64,000 nt of DNA from Morinoia aosen. Taxonomy: Eukaryota > Arthropoda > Malacostraca > Amphipoda > Talitridae. The translations under genes were made by a program, and so were the position numbers. Numbering within the stretch: the first letter of the stretch is position 1; each line of letters starts with the position of its first letter. Below the pieces are notes generated by a model, which did no database searches, had not been told where the DNA came from, and saw nothing but the letters and a program-made list of their open reading frames with translations. The stretch lies in contig CM059563.1 in assembly GCA_030386875.1 (NCBI GenBank), forward strand, positions 32,030,139 through 32,094,138, given 5' to 3'. Positions 44,237 to 54,470 of this stretch are shown piece by piece.

Positions 44237-44735
44237 CTAAATTAAAATGCTCTTATCTTTCTTACTCCTTTTACACTTACAAAATCCCCCACTGCCCATG
44301 ACATCAGTACATGTATCTGCTGCCGGGGAAGGCTTGGTGCAGGCGAGACAATTTTGAGGCTTGGATCCACTACTCACATGAACGATATCGTTATCAATTT
44401 CGGCTGAAGTGCCCATTAACTGAGTTTCTACAGTATTTTTAAGTTCTTCCTGAAACCAATCTGTCGACCAACACAACAATACTCTGTATAGGGTTCTTTG
44501 ATTATTTGCCTTTCACTTGAAATGTGGGTAACAAAATCGTCACTTGAATTAAAATTCATGCTGCTCATGCTACAGTCTGGGGGCCCATAATCCGAAAAAA
44601 AGGCCATAAGGTTAGTGCGCATCAAAGCCTTGCTCTCCACAGCTCCAGACCCTGATATTTTCATCCTTTCAGAAGCGAGGAGCCGCAAGAAATAGAAGCA
44701 TGGGAGGGATGTCCTCTTCTTTAGGAGATCTGAAA
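44237..44735 (-). pseudogene. Possible H2 accessory-protein remnant
   Basis: After an acceptor-like TTTTTTTCAG (about 44729) the minus strand reads a partly open stretch with LLASERMKISGSGAVESKAL, then ELKNTVETQLMGTSAE and SSGSKPQNCLACTKPS, ending at 44237. H1 has its MADF-type partner gene on the minus strand in a comparable place, so this may be the H2 counterpart. No MADF core is visible, and I do not recognise the sequence itself. Confidence 0.3.
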
Positions 44736-44739
44736 AAAA

Positions 44740-45984
44740 TAATATTAATTAGAATTATTCTTACACCATTGATATAATAGTCCTCAACATAGTTACTAGT
44801 AATATTAATTCTTGCAATAGTGTTTGTGACAGACTTGATTATTCAAGTGCATAGAACATATTTGTTTGCTCCAGTACATGAGCTTTATTGAAAATGAACA
44901 TGTTTTGTTAGGGAATAACACAAGAAGTAGAGATATGTGTAGTGAAATGTTTGAAAATTGTAGGTTGAAAGAAATATCATTAGGTATTGCTAAAATAATG
45001 TTCACCCCAGAGTATGCAGTCGCACAATCTGGTACTGACTTTCATCCAACACTGAAAATTATTAGCTAATGAAGGAAAAGTTTTCCACGAGTTTCATTGA
45101 GAACTCAAATGAGGAACAATAAAAACCTCCACTTTATGTTACATGAGGGTCACACAAGACTACAAAGATTCATCTATGTCATAATGATAGTTTTCATAAA
45201 ACCTCAACTGTATGGTCTAAATGTGAAATTGTCCTCCTAGCAAAATGTTCACATTGTTAAGAAAAAATACTATCAAGCTATGTTTACTTTGCTTCTAAAA
45301 CTGTCGGTAACAAGTGCACATTTTTCCACAAGCTTCTCGCCTAAATTCAGAATAATTTGCAGAGAATCTCGATGATTTTCAGAATTCTAACTTTTCTGCC
45401 AAATACTTTAAAACAGATGTATCAAACTTTAATGCCCAAATTCCACTGACATTCAGAATTGCAATAAGACATCTGTACTAATTTTCACATTTGCAAAAAG
45501 GTACAAATTTAAGAGTAAAACAACATCGAGCAGACTAATTTCATCATAGATGATCAGCAGCTTCAGATAAATAGAATATTTACAATTCAATAGATAAAAC
45601 AACAAATTCAAAATTAAGAGCAAAATTTCAGGATCTAATGTGATACAAATAACAGGCAGTTTAAATAGGTCACCACTAACATTTATACTACTTGTTGTAC
45701 TCCACAGAACATCAATACCATTACAAACATTATCTAAACTCATAACCTAATGTCAATAATGTTGGTCTATCAACACTGGTAGGTAATAATGGCCCTACTT
45801 ATCATTTTTGTTGTGTTCAACATTGACATGCTCATGCTCATTGTACAGAACTTGAAAGTTAAAAATAATTATCTAACACCATTTGCTTAAACATAAGATT
45901 ATGCAGTAATCCTGAAGGGAAATATATGACTAATGGTAATCACAAAAAACAGTGGATTTTTAAACCTGATCAAGTCATTGTTAG
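44740..45984. other. H2 interior, non-coding
   Basis: AT-rich sequence without recognisable frames; short frames at 44866-45069 and 45453-45743 have no family features. Confidence 0.45.
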
Positions 45985-46690
45985 TTGTAATGGTCAATTT
46001 TTACTTTAATGTTGTCAACGATTTTCATAATTTTGTTGCCATAGATAGGTAATATAGTCGATTTTAAGACGTTTTACCTGAATGACAATGTGCTCGAAAA
46101 CGCTTAGTTTTCGAGTTATTTAAGTTTGAAGTTATACCAGCGGCACCCCTGAATGGCTTGCATTGCGTAATTTCAGAGTTGAAACGGAAGCTAACCCCTT
46201 ATTACAACGTAAAGAGGTTGTGTCATAAGGGGTAGCCACAGTTCTTCTAGTGAAAATTATAAATGAAGGTTTCTAGTGACGTCCGTTTACATCCGCTCCA
46301 AGATGGCGGCCGCCATCTCGAGTACCGGGTGGCCGTCATTGGAGATGATGTAAATGGACGTAACTAGAAACCTTTATTTATAATTTTATAATTTTCACTA
46401 ATTAGAAGAATTATGGCTACCCCACACGACCCAACCTCTTTACTTTTGTAATAGGGGGTTAGCTTCCGTTTTTAACTAAATTATGAATGTTAACCTTTAA
46501 CCTTTGTCACACTTGCTTCCCTGGCACGCACTAGCCAACTTCACAGTTGAATAATTCAAAAATAACGCATCAGTGAGCAGAATGTCATTCATGTAAAACG
46601 TTTTTAAATGTGTTCCATTATTGATTATTGGTAACAAAATTATGGGAAAATCGTTGACAATATTAAAGCAAAAATTGACCGTTGTAATTT
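45985..46690. repeat. Long imperfect foldback with GC-rich tip
   Basis: Outer arms: AATGGTCAATTTTTAC (about 45990) against AAAAATTGACCGTTG (about 46670). Inner arms: GAAGCTAACCCCTTATTACA against GGGGGTTAGCTTCC, and AAGGTTTCTAGTGACGTCCG against GGACGTAACTAGAAACC. Arms are about 340 bp around a centre near 46325 with CCAAGATGGCGGCCGCCATC. It is probably a foldback-type non-autonomous transposon within H2. Confidence 0.75.
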
Positions 46691-46739
46691 CCACTAAAAG
46701 AACAAGTGTAACATGAATCAAAAATACTTAAAGATATTT

Positions 46740-47700
46740 TTTGCTAGCATCCGCATTTTCAATTACATTGTTCTTATCATCAATCCCTATTTGATTTCAG
46801 CCAATGTTTAACCCTGCATTCTCAAAATGACCTATTTCATTGTTGAATGAAATAACTGCTCATTTAGAATATTTACTTAATTAACTCACTTTTAACACCT
46901 GCAAAAAAAAAGAAATGAACTCTTGAGGCATTCTTGCACACCATTCACTTACCTAGAAGTATAAAGCTGATTGGTGGTTCCCAAAAACCTGAATACACTC
47001 ACGAAGTTTATTAATCACGATTATTTTTTAAAGGTCTACATAATTAATGCAAGTTTTAAGCTATATCTACCTTCTGGTTGTCTAGGATCTGTAAATCAAA
47101 AGACATTAAAATTAGATGGATCTTTTTTATAGAACACATTAAATAAATTTAACACTTTAACATGAAATATAATTCTATTCAATTATATTGAAACTTTTAT
47201 AATTTATGAAACAATAAATAAATTTTAATGAACGGGAAGGAACTGCAATAAAAACGCCTGCAAAACAAGTTGTTTGACACATTTTTCTGTGAATAGCATT
47301 CATGAGCAATGCTAAAAAATTACAAAACCAAAAGTTTTTCATTTACCACATTATCATCCATGTAAAACATGTCGACATTGTTGTAAATGAACGCTAAATT
47401 TGATTGGTAACAGGCTACTTGCTTTTTCACTAAACTGCAAGACCTAGCACTGAATTTCATTGCTTTACATTTTGATACCACCACGAAAACAGCTAAAAAC
47501 CATATCTTATATATATTTCCTGCCAAAATTGGCCACAATCATCATTTAAAGTCAACATAACAGCTGCGACACTTGTCAACACTGTCCGCCATCTTTGTTC
47601 TTCGTAGTTCATTTGGTGACTGAAAACCTCCGACGACCTTTCACGAAATGACGAGCATCCATTCATCAAATGATGATCGAACGGGCCTTCCAGCGTTCAT
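46740..47700. other. H2 right arm, non-coding
   Basis: No gene is supported. A short minus-strand stretch at 47078-47095 lies between ACAG and GTAGAT, like a very small exon, but nothing confirms it. Confidence 0.4.
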
Positions 47701-47760
47701 TTGACATACGGAGTTCATTTGACGAACGGACGTTAGACTAGTGTGGCCCCGGCATAAGAC

Positions 47761-48911
47761 ATTATTGTTCCTGTTCGGTTTTTGATTAGTTACAGTGGGT
47801 GGATGGAAATGCACTATCTCAGCATTGTTCCGCGGAAGATATAACGAGGAGAATACGTATTGGGCCTTCTGCATGAGGAGCCTTTCTTTGATAGGAATCT
47901 AACCGAGTTTATGGAGGAGAGGGATTACGTGATCACTTCTTTTGTAATTACCGTTGCATACCACCTTGGCCGCAAAGTTCATGCACTTTTGTAAGTCCCT
48001 TTGAAGGTATTGAGGTAAGTCTCCCCGTACTAGGTTGCAGTAGTCAATGCGCGATAACACCAGGGATTGAATGGCTAATAATCTGGATTTTTCGTCTAGC
48101 AAACTCTTTATGCGATGAAAAAACATTAAAGTTCCGTAAATTTTGTTGCAAGTATTCTCAACATGAGATTTGAAGGACATGTTTCTATCGAATCAGATAC
48201 CTAGATTTTTAACTTTTTCTGATGCATTAATTTTATCATTTCCAACTGCAAGAGTAAGATCTGAAGTTTTTTTGATTGCATCTTTGGATCCAATATTAAT
48301 GTATTGTGTTTTATTAGCATTTAATTTGAGACCATTTCGGTCGTACCATGATTTCAGGCTTGTCAGTAAAGTTTCGGCTTTAATTTGCGTGTGTGGTATT
48401 TCCGATACTGAACTTGTTATTGCAATTTGAACATCATCTGCACACATTGAGATCCGTGTGTTAGAAGAATTGGAGGGAAATCAATATTGAAAATAGAAAA
48501 CCGGAGCGGACCAAGAATGGATCCTTGGGGAACACCAAAATTGTTTTGAATGAATGGGGACAGTTTGTTTTCTATGCGGACTGCATGAGATCGATTTTAC
48601 AAGTAACTTTCAAACCATTGCATGTCTATTTCCAAGATCAGTATTTTACGTAGAAGTCTATCATGTTCGACGCTATCGAACGCCTTAGAGAGATCGAGCA
48701 GCAGCAAAAGTGTTACATTCTTTTGATCGATGTCACTGTATATTTTTTAGAGATATTGAGTAGAGCGTCTTGAGTGCTAGTGTTTCTTCTATAGGCGTAT
48801 TGGTTTTGGTGAAGTAGGTTTGACTCGTCCAGGTGAAATGACAGTTGATTTGTCACCACTTTCTCCAATAGTTTGGACATGACAAAGACTGATGGGCCTG
48901 TAGTTGATGCT
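47761..48911 (-). pseudogene. LINE1 reverse transcriptase, 5'-truncated
   Basis: Minus-strand reading from about 48911: NYRPISL, KLLEKVVTNQLSFHLDESNL, YAYRRNTSTQDALLN, then [40 protein letters not shown] (catalytic ADD), NGLKLNANKTQYINIG, VLSRIDYCNLVRGDLPQYLQ. These are CR1/jockey-group RT words. Several frameshifts are present. The 5' end is truncated in the RT domain against the LTR-element gag, and the 3' part continues at 29352 beyond H2. Confidence 0.85.
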
Positions 48912-48916
48912 GGGGG

Positions 48917-49543
48917 CGAGAAGCCGCGGAACAAGCAGCGGAACGAAATGCAGCACAACGAGACCACGAGCTCAGACTCCGACAACTCGATGCTCAAATC
49001 GCTTCTCAAAATGCTAGAGTGAAGATACCTCCACCGGCTCCATTCGATCCCACGAAAGGAAGGATGGACAAATTTTTTTTGCAACGATTCTGCAGTCACA
49101 CAACAGCAATGGAATTTACTGAAGTTGATGCTGTTGTCATGCTCCATAATTTGATCACACCGAAGGAACGTCGACTCATCGACATCCTGTCCGCAGCAGA
49201 TCGCTTCAAGCTTCCTGAAATCAAATTGCTTCTACTAGATGCTCATAAAGTCACTCCGGCAAAACTACGCGCTAACTACAACGAATTAGGGCCAGAAGAA
49301 GGCGACAATATGCCCCATTACCTTCGGCGACTAGAACAAGCCTTCGACGCTTGGTTAAAAAGATGCAACATCGAAGCCAACTATGAGACTCTTCGTGACT
49401 TTCTTCTTGTTGACCGAGCTTATTCAAGCTTGCCTCCCTTCCTCGCTACTCGATTGCGTGACAGGGGTGGTAACACAGTCGCAAGCCTAGGGGAGCTGGG
49501 TGATAGCTTCTTACAAGCAAGACCACATACATCGCTCCATTAG
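48917..49543 (+). pseudogene. LTR-element gag, main part
   Basis: It resumes the coiled coil as REAAEQAAERNAAQRDHELR and continues DAQIASQNARVKIPPPAPFD into a capsid-like domain (MDKFFLQRFCSHTTAMEFTE, LPEIKLLLLDAHKVTPAKLR, AFDAWLKRCNIEANYETLRD). It stops at 49541-49543. The N-terminal 78 codons are at 13685-13918. Position before protease/integrase and helical content fit a retrotransposon gag. Confidence 0.75.
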
Positions 49544-49549
49544 CTTTGT

Positions 49550-50300
49550 AAGGGTCGCACACTGACATTAACGACGGATGCGGACCCTCCAGCACTCAAA
49601 GAATCATTAGCACCAGAGCGACGCTTGGCATTCCCTGTCCGAGTCCCTAGCACTCCAGCAAGATCACCCAACACCAGCAACAACTCTCGAGGAACGCCAC
49701 CAAGAACTTCTAACATACGTGGTGGTTCCACCTGCTCAAGATCGGTCAACACTCCGCAGCGCGAGGAACAACGTGGACCTTACAATGGATTTTACTGCAC
49801 TTTCCATAGCCCCAACCGATCGCATCCCAGTGATGAGTGCCGCCAATTACAGAGGAGGCAAAGTGACAGCCACAGAAATGGAGCAGCCCATGCAAGCCCA
49901 TCTATCTCCAGTACTACAGCTCGAGTAAATATTCTAACAACGCATGAAGAAGCAGATGAATACGACGATATTCCTCCAGTCGCATGCAATCACATCGCCT
50001 CGAACATGCTGATCGATTTAGGACAGCTGAAAGCATGCTCTGGCACCGTGAACCAACAACCCGTCCAAGTACTACTAGATTGAGAAGCAGCGGAGGTTTT
50101 CGTCAAGAAGGCTCTTGTCCCAGCTGACACGATTTTGAAGAAGGGAATTACCGTTCGACTGGCCAACAATCATTCTTTCGAGGCTCCTCCTGCCCGGGCC
50201 TCTCTCATTTGCCCCTACTACGACGGAGAGGTTACAGCCGTAGCCATGGAAAACTCTCCCACGATATCATCATCCTCGGCCGGGTTCCCGGGACCACATC
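49550..50300 (+). pseudogene. LTR-element nucleocapsid and protease region
   Basis: From 49625 the frame is Pro/Ser-rich, then has a zinc-knuckle-like YCTFHSPNRSHPSDECRQL. The protease core reads VNQQPVQVLLD followed by TGA (50081-50083) and EAAEVFVKKALV; the expected active site would be Asp-Ser-Gly/Ala, so the Ser codon has become a stop. Later HDIIILGRVPGT (in another frame) matches the second protease motif. The protease is inactive here. Confidence 0.7.
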
Positions 50301-50319
50301 CTTCGAAGAACAGATGACC

Positions 50320-51740
50320 AACCATGAAGAGCAACCAGTTACTGCAGAAGTCTCTCCCGTTATCACAAGGGCAGCACCAAAAACGACCGAGAATCTCCCT
50401 GCCGCACCAAGCACTGTCGATATGCTGCAACACAACAAAGAAAACTTCAAGAAATTACAGCGGGATTGTAAAACATTGCAGTTTTTATTCAAGAAAGTTG
50501 ACGCCGGCAAAGAAGAAACGAATAAGGATGGCAGAGTCATTAACTATGAACTGCACGACGGCATTCTGTATCGGAAAACGTTACGAGACGGTCAGGAAAC
50601 CCATCAACTTGTAGCACCTGCAAGCGTGCGCTCACAAATCTTGGAAATGGCTCACGATAATCCACTTGCTGGCCATTATTCCCAAAAGAAGACTCAGGCT
50701 CGACTAGAACGAGATTTCTACAGGCTGTCCCTAGCAAAAGATGTGGTCCAATACTGTCACTCCTGTCATACCTGCCAGACGCACGCTCCACCTCGACCAA
50801 GAAAGGCACCAATCTCAACCCCACCGATCACCACTCCATTCTCCGCGCTCAGTGTTGATTTGGTAGGCCCATTGCAACCAGCTTCGGCACGTGGGCACCG
50901 ATACATTCTCACCGTGGTGGACCAAGCAATTCGGTAAGCAGACGCAGCCCCGATCAGACATATACTGTAGATGCTGAAGCGGTCGCCCAGGAGCTACTCG
51001 AAATCTGCAGCAGAGTTGGTTTCCCTCATACGCTAACGAGCGACAACGGACGGCACTCAGTTCACAGCCGCAACCTTTGAAGCTTTTCAGAAACTCGTAG
51101 GTATCTAGCACTGATTGACGCCATTATACCATGCTCAATCGAAAGGTAGTGTCGAATGCTTCAATGGTACGCTCAAAGTCATGTTGCGGAAATTAGCCGT
51201 AGAACAACCACGAGACTGGGACCTGTGTCTGCCTTCCCTCCTTTTTGCTTATCGAGACACTCCTCAGGCCTCAACCGGGTATTCCCCCTTCGAACTCACC
51301 TACGGCCATTGCGTCCGTGGACCTTTAACCGTGCTCAAAGAATGCTGGACAGATGAAAGCTTGCAAGACGACACGAGCACTGCTCAGTATCTAATGGAAA
51401 TGAAGCACTAAACAGGAGCTAAGAGAAAACCGCTAAGTTCTTAAACAGACGTACCATGATGCGAACTTTAAAGCAAGGAGATAAAGTCCTCGTATTTCTG
51501 CCCTTCTCTCGAAAAACGCTACTTATGACTTGGAAAGTTCCCTATACAGTAAAATCACGCCTGGGAACCTATACCTATACAATGGACGTGGATGGAAACA
51601 ACAAAGCTTATCACATCAACCTCCTTCACCAGTACCACGACCGGGAGCAGCAAAGTTCCGCCCCACCAAACGAGAGCGATCTCGAGGAAGACGACGAGAG
51701 AGTAGAGCATGATTTTGCAGTGGTTGGCCTCGCCCTATAA
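50320..51740 (+). pseudogene. LTR-element integrase, upstream of RT
   Basis: The N-terminal zinc domain has HDNPLAGHYSQKKTQARL and CHSCHTCQ. The core has SVDLVGPLQ (Asp codon 50857-50859), LTSDNG (Asp 51052-51054) and KGSVECFNGTLK (Glu 51154-51156), so all three DDE residues are still encoded but in different frames. The C-terminal domain reads LKQGDKVLVFLPFSRK and AYHINLLHQYHD. Breaks occur between 50937 and 51115 and at 51411-51455. Domains match Ty3/gypsy integrases, yet lie between protease and RT. Confidence 0.85.
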
Positions 51741-51830
51741 CCTACCTGCGAAGAAAAAGAGCTCGACAGGAAAGAGCCAGAGATACCGTCACCCGTAGGA
51801 GAAACCACTGAAGAATGCCTCATCTCCTCT

Positions 51831-52379
51831 ATGTTGACTACTACACAACGCTCAGAACTACAGAAACTACTTGGAGAATACCGTGATCTCTTCACAGATA
51901 CTCCCGGAAGAACCAGCACGGCTGTTCATGAAATAAAATTGAAGGATCCTTCCAGTTTTCAGCTTCAACATTCATATCCACTTCCCCTAGCGCTGGAGCC
52001 TGAACTGCAATCAAGTTTAGAGAAGTGGATGAGGATTGGAATCATGACGCCATCCGCATCTCCTTATTATTCACAGCTCCTTGCCGCCCGAAAGAAGAAC
52101 GTTTCTCACCGATTTTGTCTGGACTGCAGGCCCCTCAACAGCCAGACAGTCTTCGATGCTGAGCCAAAAGCAGACAACACTGCTTTTGTCACCCATTTAG
52201 CTGGCAAAACAATCTCCAGTAAAATGGAACTGACCAGTGGATATGGACAGGTACCTCTACACCTTGAGTCCCGCCAATGCACCGCCTGCAAAACTAGGTC
52301 TGGACTCTATGAATTCAATGTCATGCCTTTCGGCCTAGCAAATGCTCCAGCCACTTTTTCCCGCCTTATACGTCAAGTC
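51831..52379 (+). pseudogene. LTR-element reverse transcriptase, N-terminal half
   Basis: The frame shows LLGEYRDLFTDTPGRT, EKWMRIGIMTPSASPYYSQL, RFCLDCRPLNSQTVFDAEPK, KMELTSGYGQVPLHLESRQC and GLYEFNVMPFGLANAPATFS, the usual Ty3/gypsy RT series. It is cut after RLIRQV by a 1.25 kb insertion; the catalytic motif lies on the other side at 53665. Confidence 0.9.
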
Positions 52380-53631
52380 TGAATAATGCGCTCTATAAGT
52401 CGTACTTTATTTTCTCTCGATAAATTTATTTCCTTTCGGATTTAATCGCCCCGCACGGGTATTACGGTAAGGTTTAAGGGTGGTTTAAATGAAATAAAGG
52501 TTTCGCTGCCACCACGGGGTTTGAACCCCGAAAATAAGTATTAATAATGAAAGTAAATGCGTTACTGGGTTGCATTAGCGCGCAAGCGTTAGCCTTTACG
52601 TCCACCCCTATACGTATATTACGTTTTTGGTAACGGGACCGAGGGTGCAGGCTCATGTTTTAGTGGGCGAGCTCTTCGAGATGAGAGAAGGGTAGTAACG
52701 AGGCCTGAAGATTTTTGAATTTACTGGGGATGCAAGTACTGAATGGTGGGAGCACGCGCCGGGAGGACTGGATTACCATACAACCTCAGCAATGACACTC
52801 GAAGCTTACACCTCCGCTATAACCGCCAATATGACACGTACTTTATGATCGCTCAGAATGACAAGGCAAGCCAGACTGTGTTCAGACAGCCAAATTACGA
52901 TCCCGATATCGAACCAAGAAGAGTGTTTCCACCCACACTCAAGCACTATCCAAGAGTAATTAAATCCCCCGAAATATTTGAACAGCCGATTTTTACCAAG
53001 GACGAACATGAAAAACAACAACAACAAACAAACAATTAGGGTACCGCTCGACACTGGACTTACTACTCTGACTTCAACAATCTCGCCCTGGCTCTGCTCA
53101 CGCTAAGTCCCCTGACCGAAGGTATTACGCGTCCCACCTCGGAGAGCCTGACCGCCCTATGTCGTAACTGGACACTGAGTGAGTCCTAATGATCATCCCA
53201 AAATGAACTTATGGCTGACGCCACGCCTCAACAGGGAAGGGAGGGTTTTGGGCGAACAAAGGAAGAGGGGGCGGGTATGTTTTGGTGTGAGATCCGCTTT
53301 CTCTTAGCCATGGCTTAGCCATGACTAACTCATGAGTTTGGACACGCGCACGCGTCTTCAGTGTTTTGGACCGAGCCTGTGTCCGTTTTATTAATGTCTT
53401 TGAGATTCTACAATCCCTGACGAATTTACATAGCCGGCGCTAACAAGCGCTGCGGTATCGTCATTGCTAATGTGGTGAGTTTTCATTATAACGTCTTCGA
53501 CAAATCCAAACTCCGCGACTAAAGGTTATAGCCGCGGTTATACATTTTATGACATCATCATAAATAGAACCATCTTCTACATCTTACTCCCACGCACGAC
53601 AATTCGATTTGAGATAAAATCATATTTCATC
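52380..53631. mobile_element. Unidentified 1.25 kb insertion in the RT
   Basis: CAAGTC is duplicated at both borders (52374-52379 and 53632-53637), and its removal joins RLIRQV to TAGLQDTEVYMDD in frame. No clear terminal inverted repeats are seen (start TGAATAATGC, end TTTCATC). Content is GC-richer than the surroundings. A box-B-like GGGTTTGAACCCC hairpin lies at about 52519-52530, but no full tRNA can be folded. Confidence 0.65.
52743..53039 (+). CDS. Unrecognised 98-codon frame in the insertion
   Basis: The frame reads MVGARAGRTGLPYNLSND at the start, has a region rich in Tyr/Arg/Pro (LKHYPRVIKSPEIFEQPIF) and ends in a Gln/Asn tail. I do not recognise it. Composition looks protein-like rather than random, but without relatives I cannot say it is a gene. 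The insertion would have brought it in. Confidence 0.25.
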   Translation: MVGARAGRTGLPYNLSNDTRSLHLRYNRQYDTYFMIAQNDKASQTVFRQPNYDPDIEPRRVFPPTLKHYPRVIKSPEIFEQPIFTKDEHEKQQQQTNN

Positions 53632-53637
53632 CAAGTC

Positions 53638-54003
53638 ACTGCAGGACTACAAGATACCGAGGTCTACATGGACGACATCTTACTCGCCTCGACTACCTGG
53701 GAAGACCAGTGCGCAACATTAGCTAAACTGTTCGAAGCCCTTTGTCGACATGGCCTTAAAGCGAAGCCTTCGAAATGTGAATTCGGATTTGACAGCCTCC
53801 AGTATTTGAGTCATCAACTCAGCAGTAATCAGATCCAGCCTCTGGAGAAGCGAGTCGAAGCCTTAAAATTAGCTCCCCTCCTAAAAACAAAACGGGAGCT
53901 CCGAATCTTTCCCGGTACAGTTGGGTACTACCAACAGTACATACCTGATTACTCTCAAATGACTTCTAAACTCCATGGTTTCCTAAAGAACTCCCCAGAA
54001 TAA
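53638..54003 (+). pseudogene. LTR-element reverse transcriptase, C-terminal half
   Basis: It continues the RT with VYMDDILLAS (YMDD codons 53665-53676), LFEALCRHGLKAKPSKCEFG, YLSHQLSSNQIQPLEKRVEA and FPGTVGYYQQYIPDYSQMTS. A stop at 54001-54003 precedes the RNase H region. Confidence 0.9.
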
Positions 54004-54039
54004 ATACCTTGGACCGATACAACAAAAGATCTGTTTGAA

Positions 54040-54470
54040 GACATCGTTAGTCAAGAGACCGGTCTTACAGTTACCAGACCCCAGATGTCCTTTCATTCTA
54101 AGGACAGATGCCTCTCAAACTGGACTGTGAGCGGCTCTCCTCCAGCCAAGCAAACGAGACTTCCGTCACTACGCGCCGGTAGCATATGCTTCACGTCGAC
54201 TGAGAGGCACAGAAATAAACTATTCTACCATTAAAAAAGAAGCGCTAAGCATCTACTAGGCTCTACAGAAGTTTTAGGTCTACCTGTATGGACGAGAATT
54301 TGTGTTACAGACCGACCGACCATCGACCGCTCCTTTATTTGCGACAGGCAGACAAGTTGAACCTCCGATTGAAACGTTGGGCTTTGTATTTCAGCCTGTT
54401 TAGATTCCGAGCAGAATATTTTTCCGGAACCAACCATCACCTTGCTGATTTCCTGTCTCGGCTATCGTAG
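54040..54470 (+). pseudogene. LTR-element RNase H
   Basis: It reads in pieces LILRTDASQTGL, YAPVAYASRRLRGTEINYST, KKEALSIY (stop), VYLYGREFVLQTD, TDHRPLLYLRQADKLNLRL and FSGTNHHLADFLSRLS, with the terminal stop at 54468-54470. No integrase follows, which supports the order PR-INT-RT-RH. Stops and a shift make it non-functional. Confidence 0.85.

Larger units (their letters stand above)
29356..47757 (+). mobile_element. PIF/Harbinger DNA transposon H2
   Basis: The terminal inverted repeats start TTATGCCGGGGCCACACTA at 29356 and end with the complement at 47757; similarity extends inward (GTTCGTCAAATGAA). The flanks are GAC (29353-29355 and 47758-47760), a 3-bp duplication whose removal restores the LINE1 frame. 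It contains a Harbinger transposase relic (29537-30945), Penelope-like elements PLE1 and PLE2, and a foldback at 45985-46690. Without the PLEs it would be about 7 kb. Confidence 0.85.

Noticed and set aside
47320-47538. Minus-strand 72-codon frame in the H2 right arm
   Set aside because: No motif, biased composition and no splice context that would tie it to the Harbinger partner gene.
52510-52640. tRNA gene on the minus strand (GGGTTTGAACCCC hairpin)
   Set aside because: The T-arm-like hairpin is good, but acceptor and anticodon arms cannot be paired.
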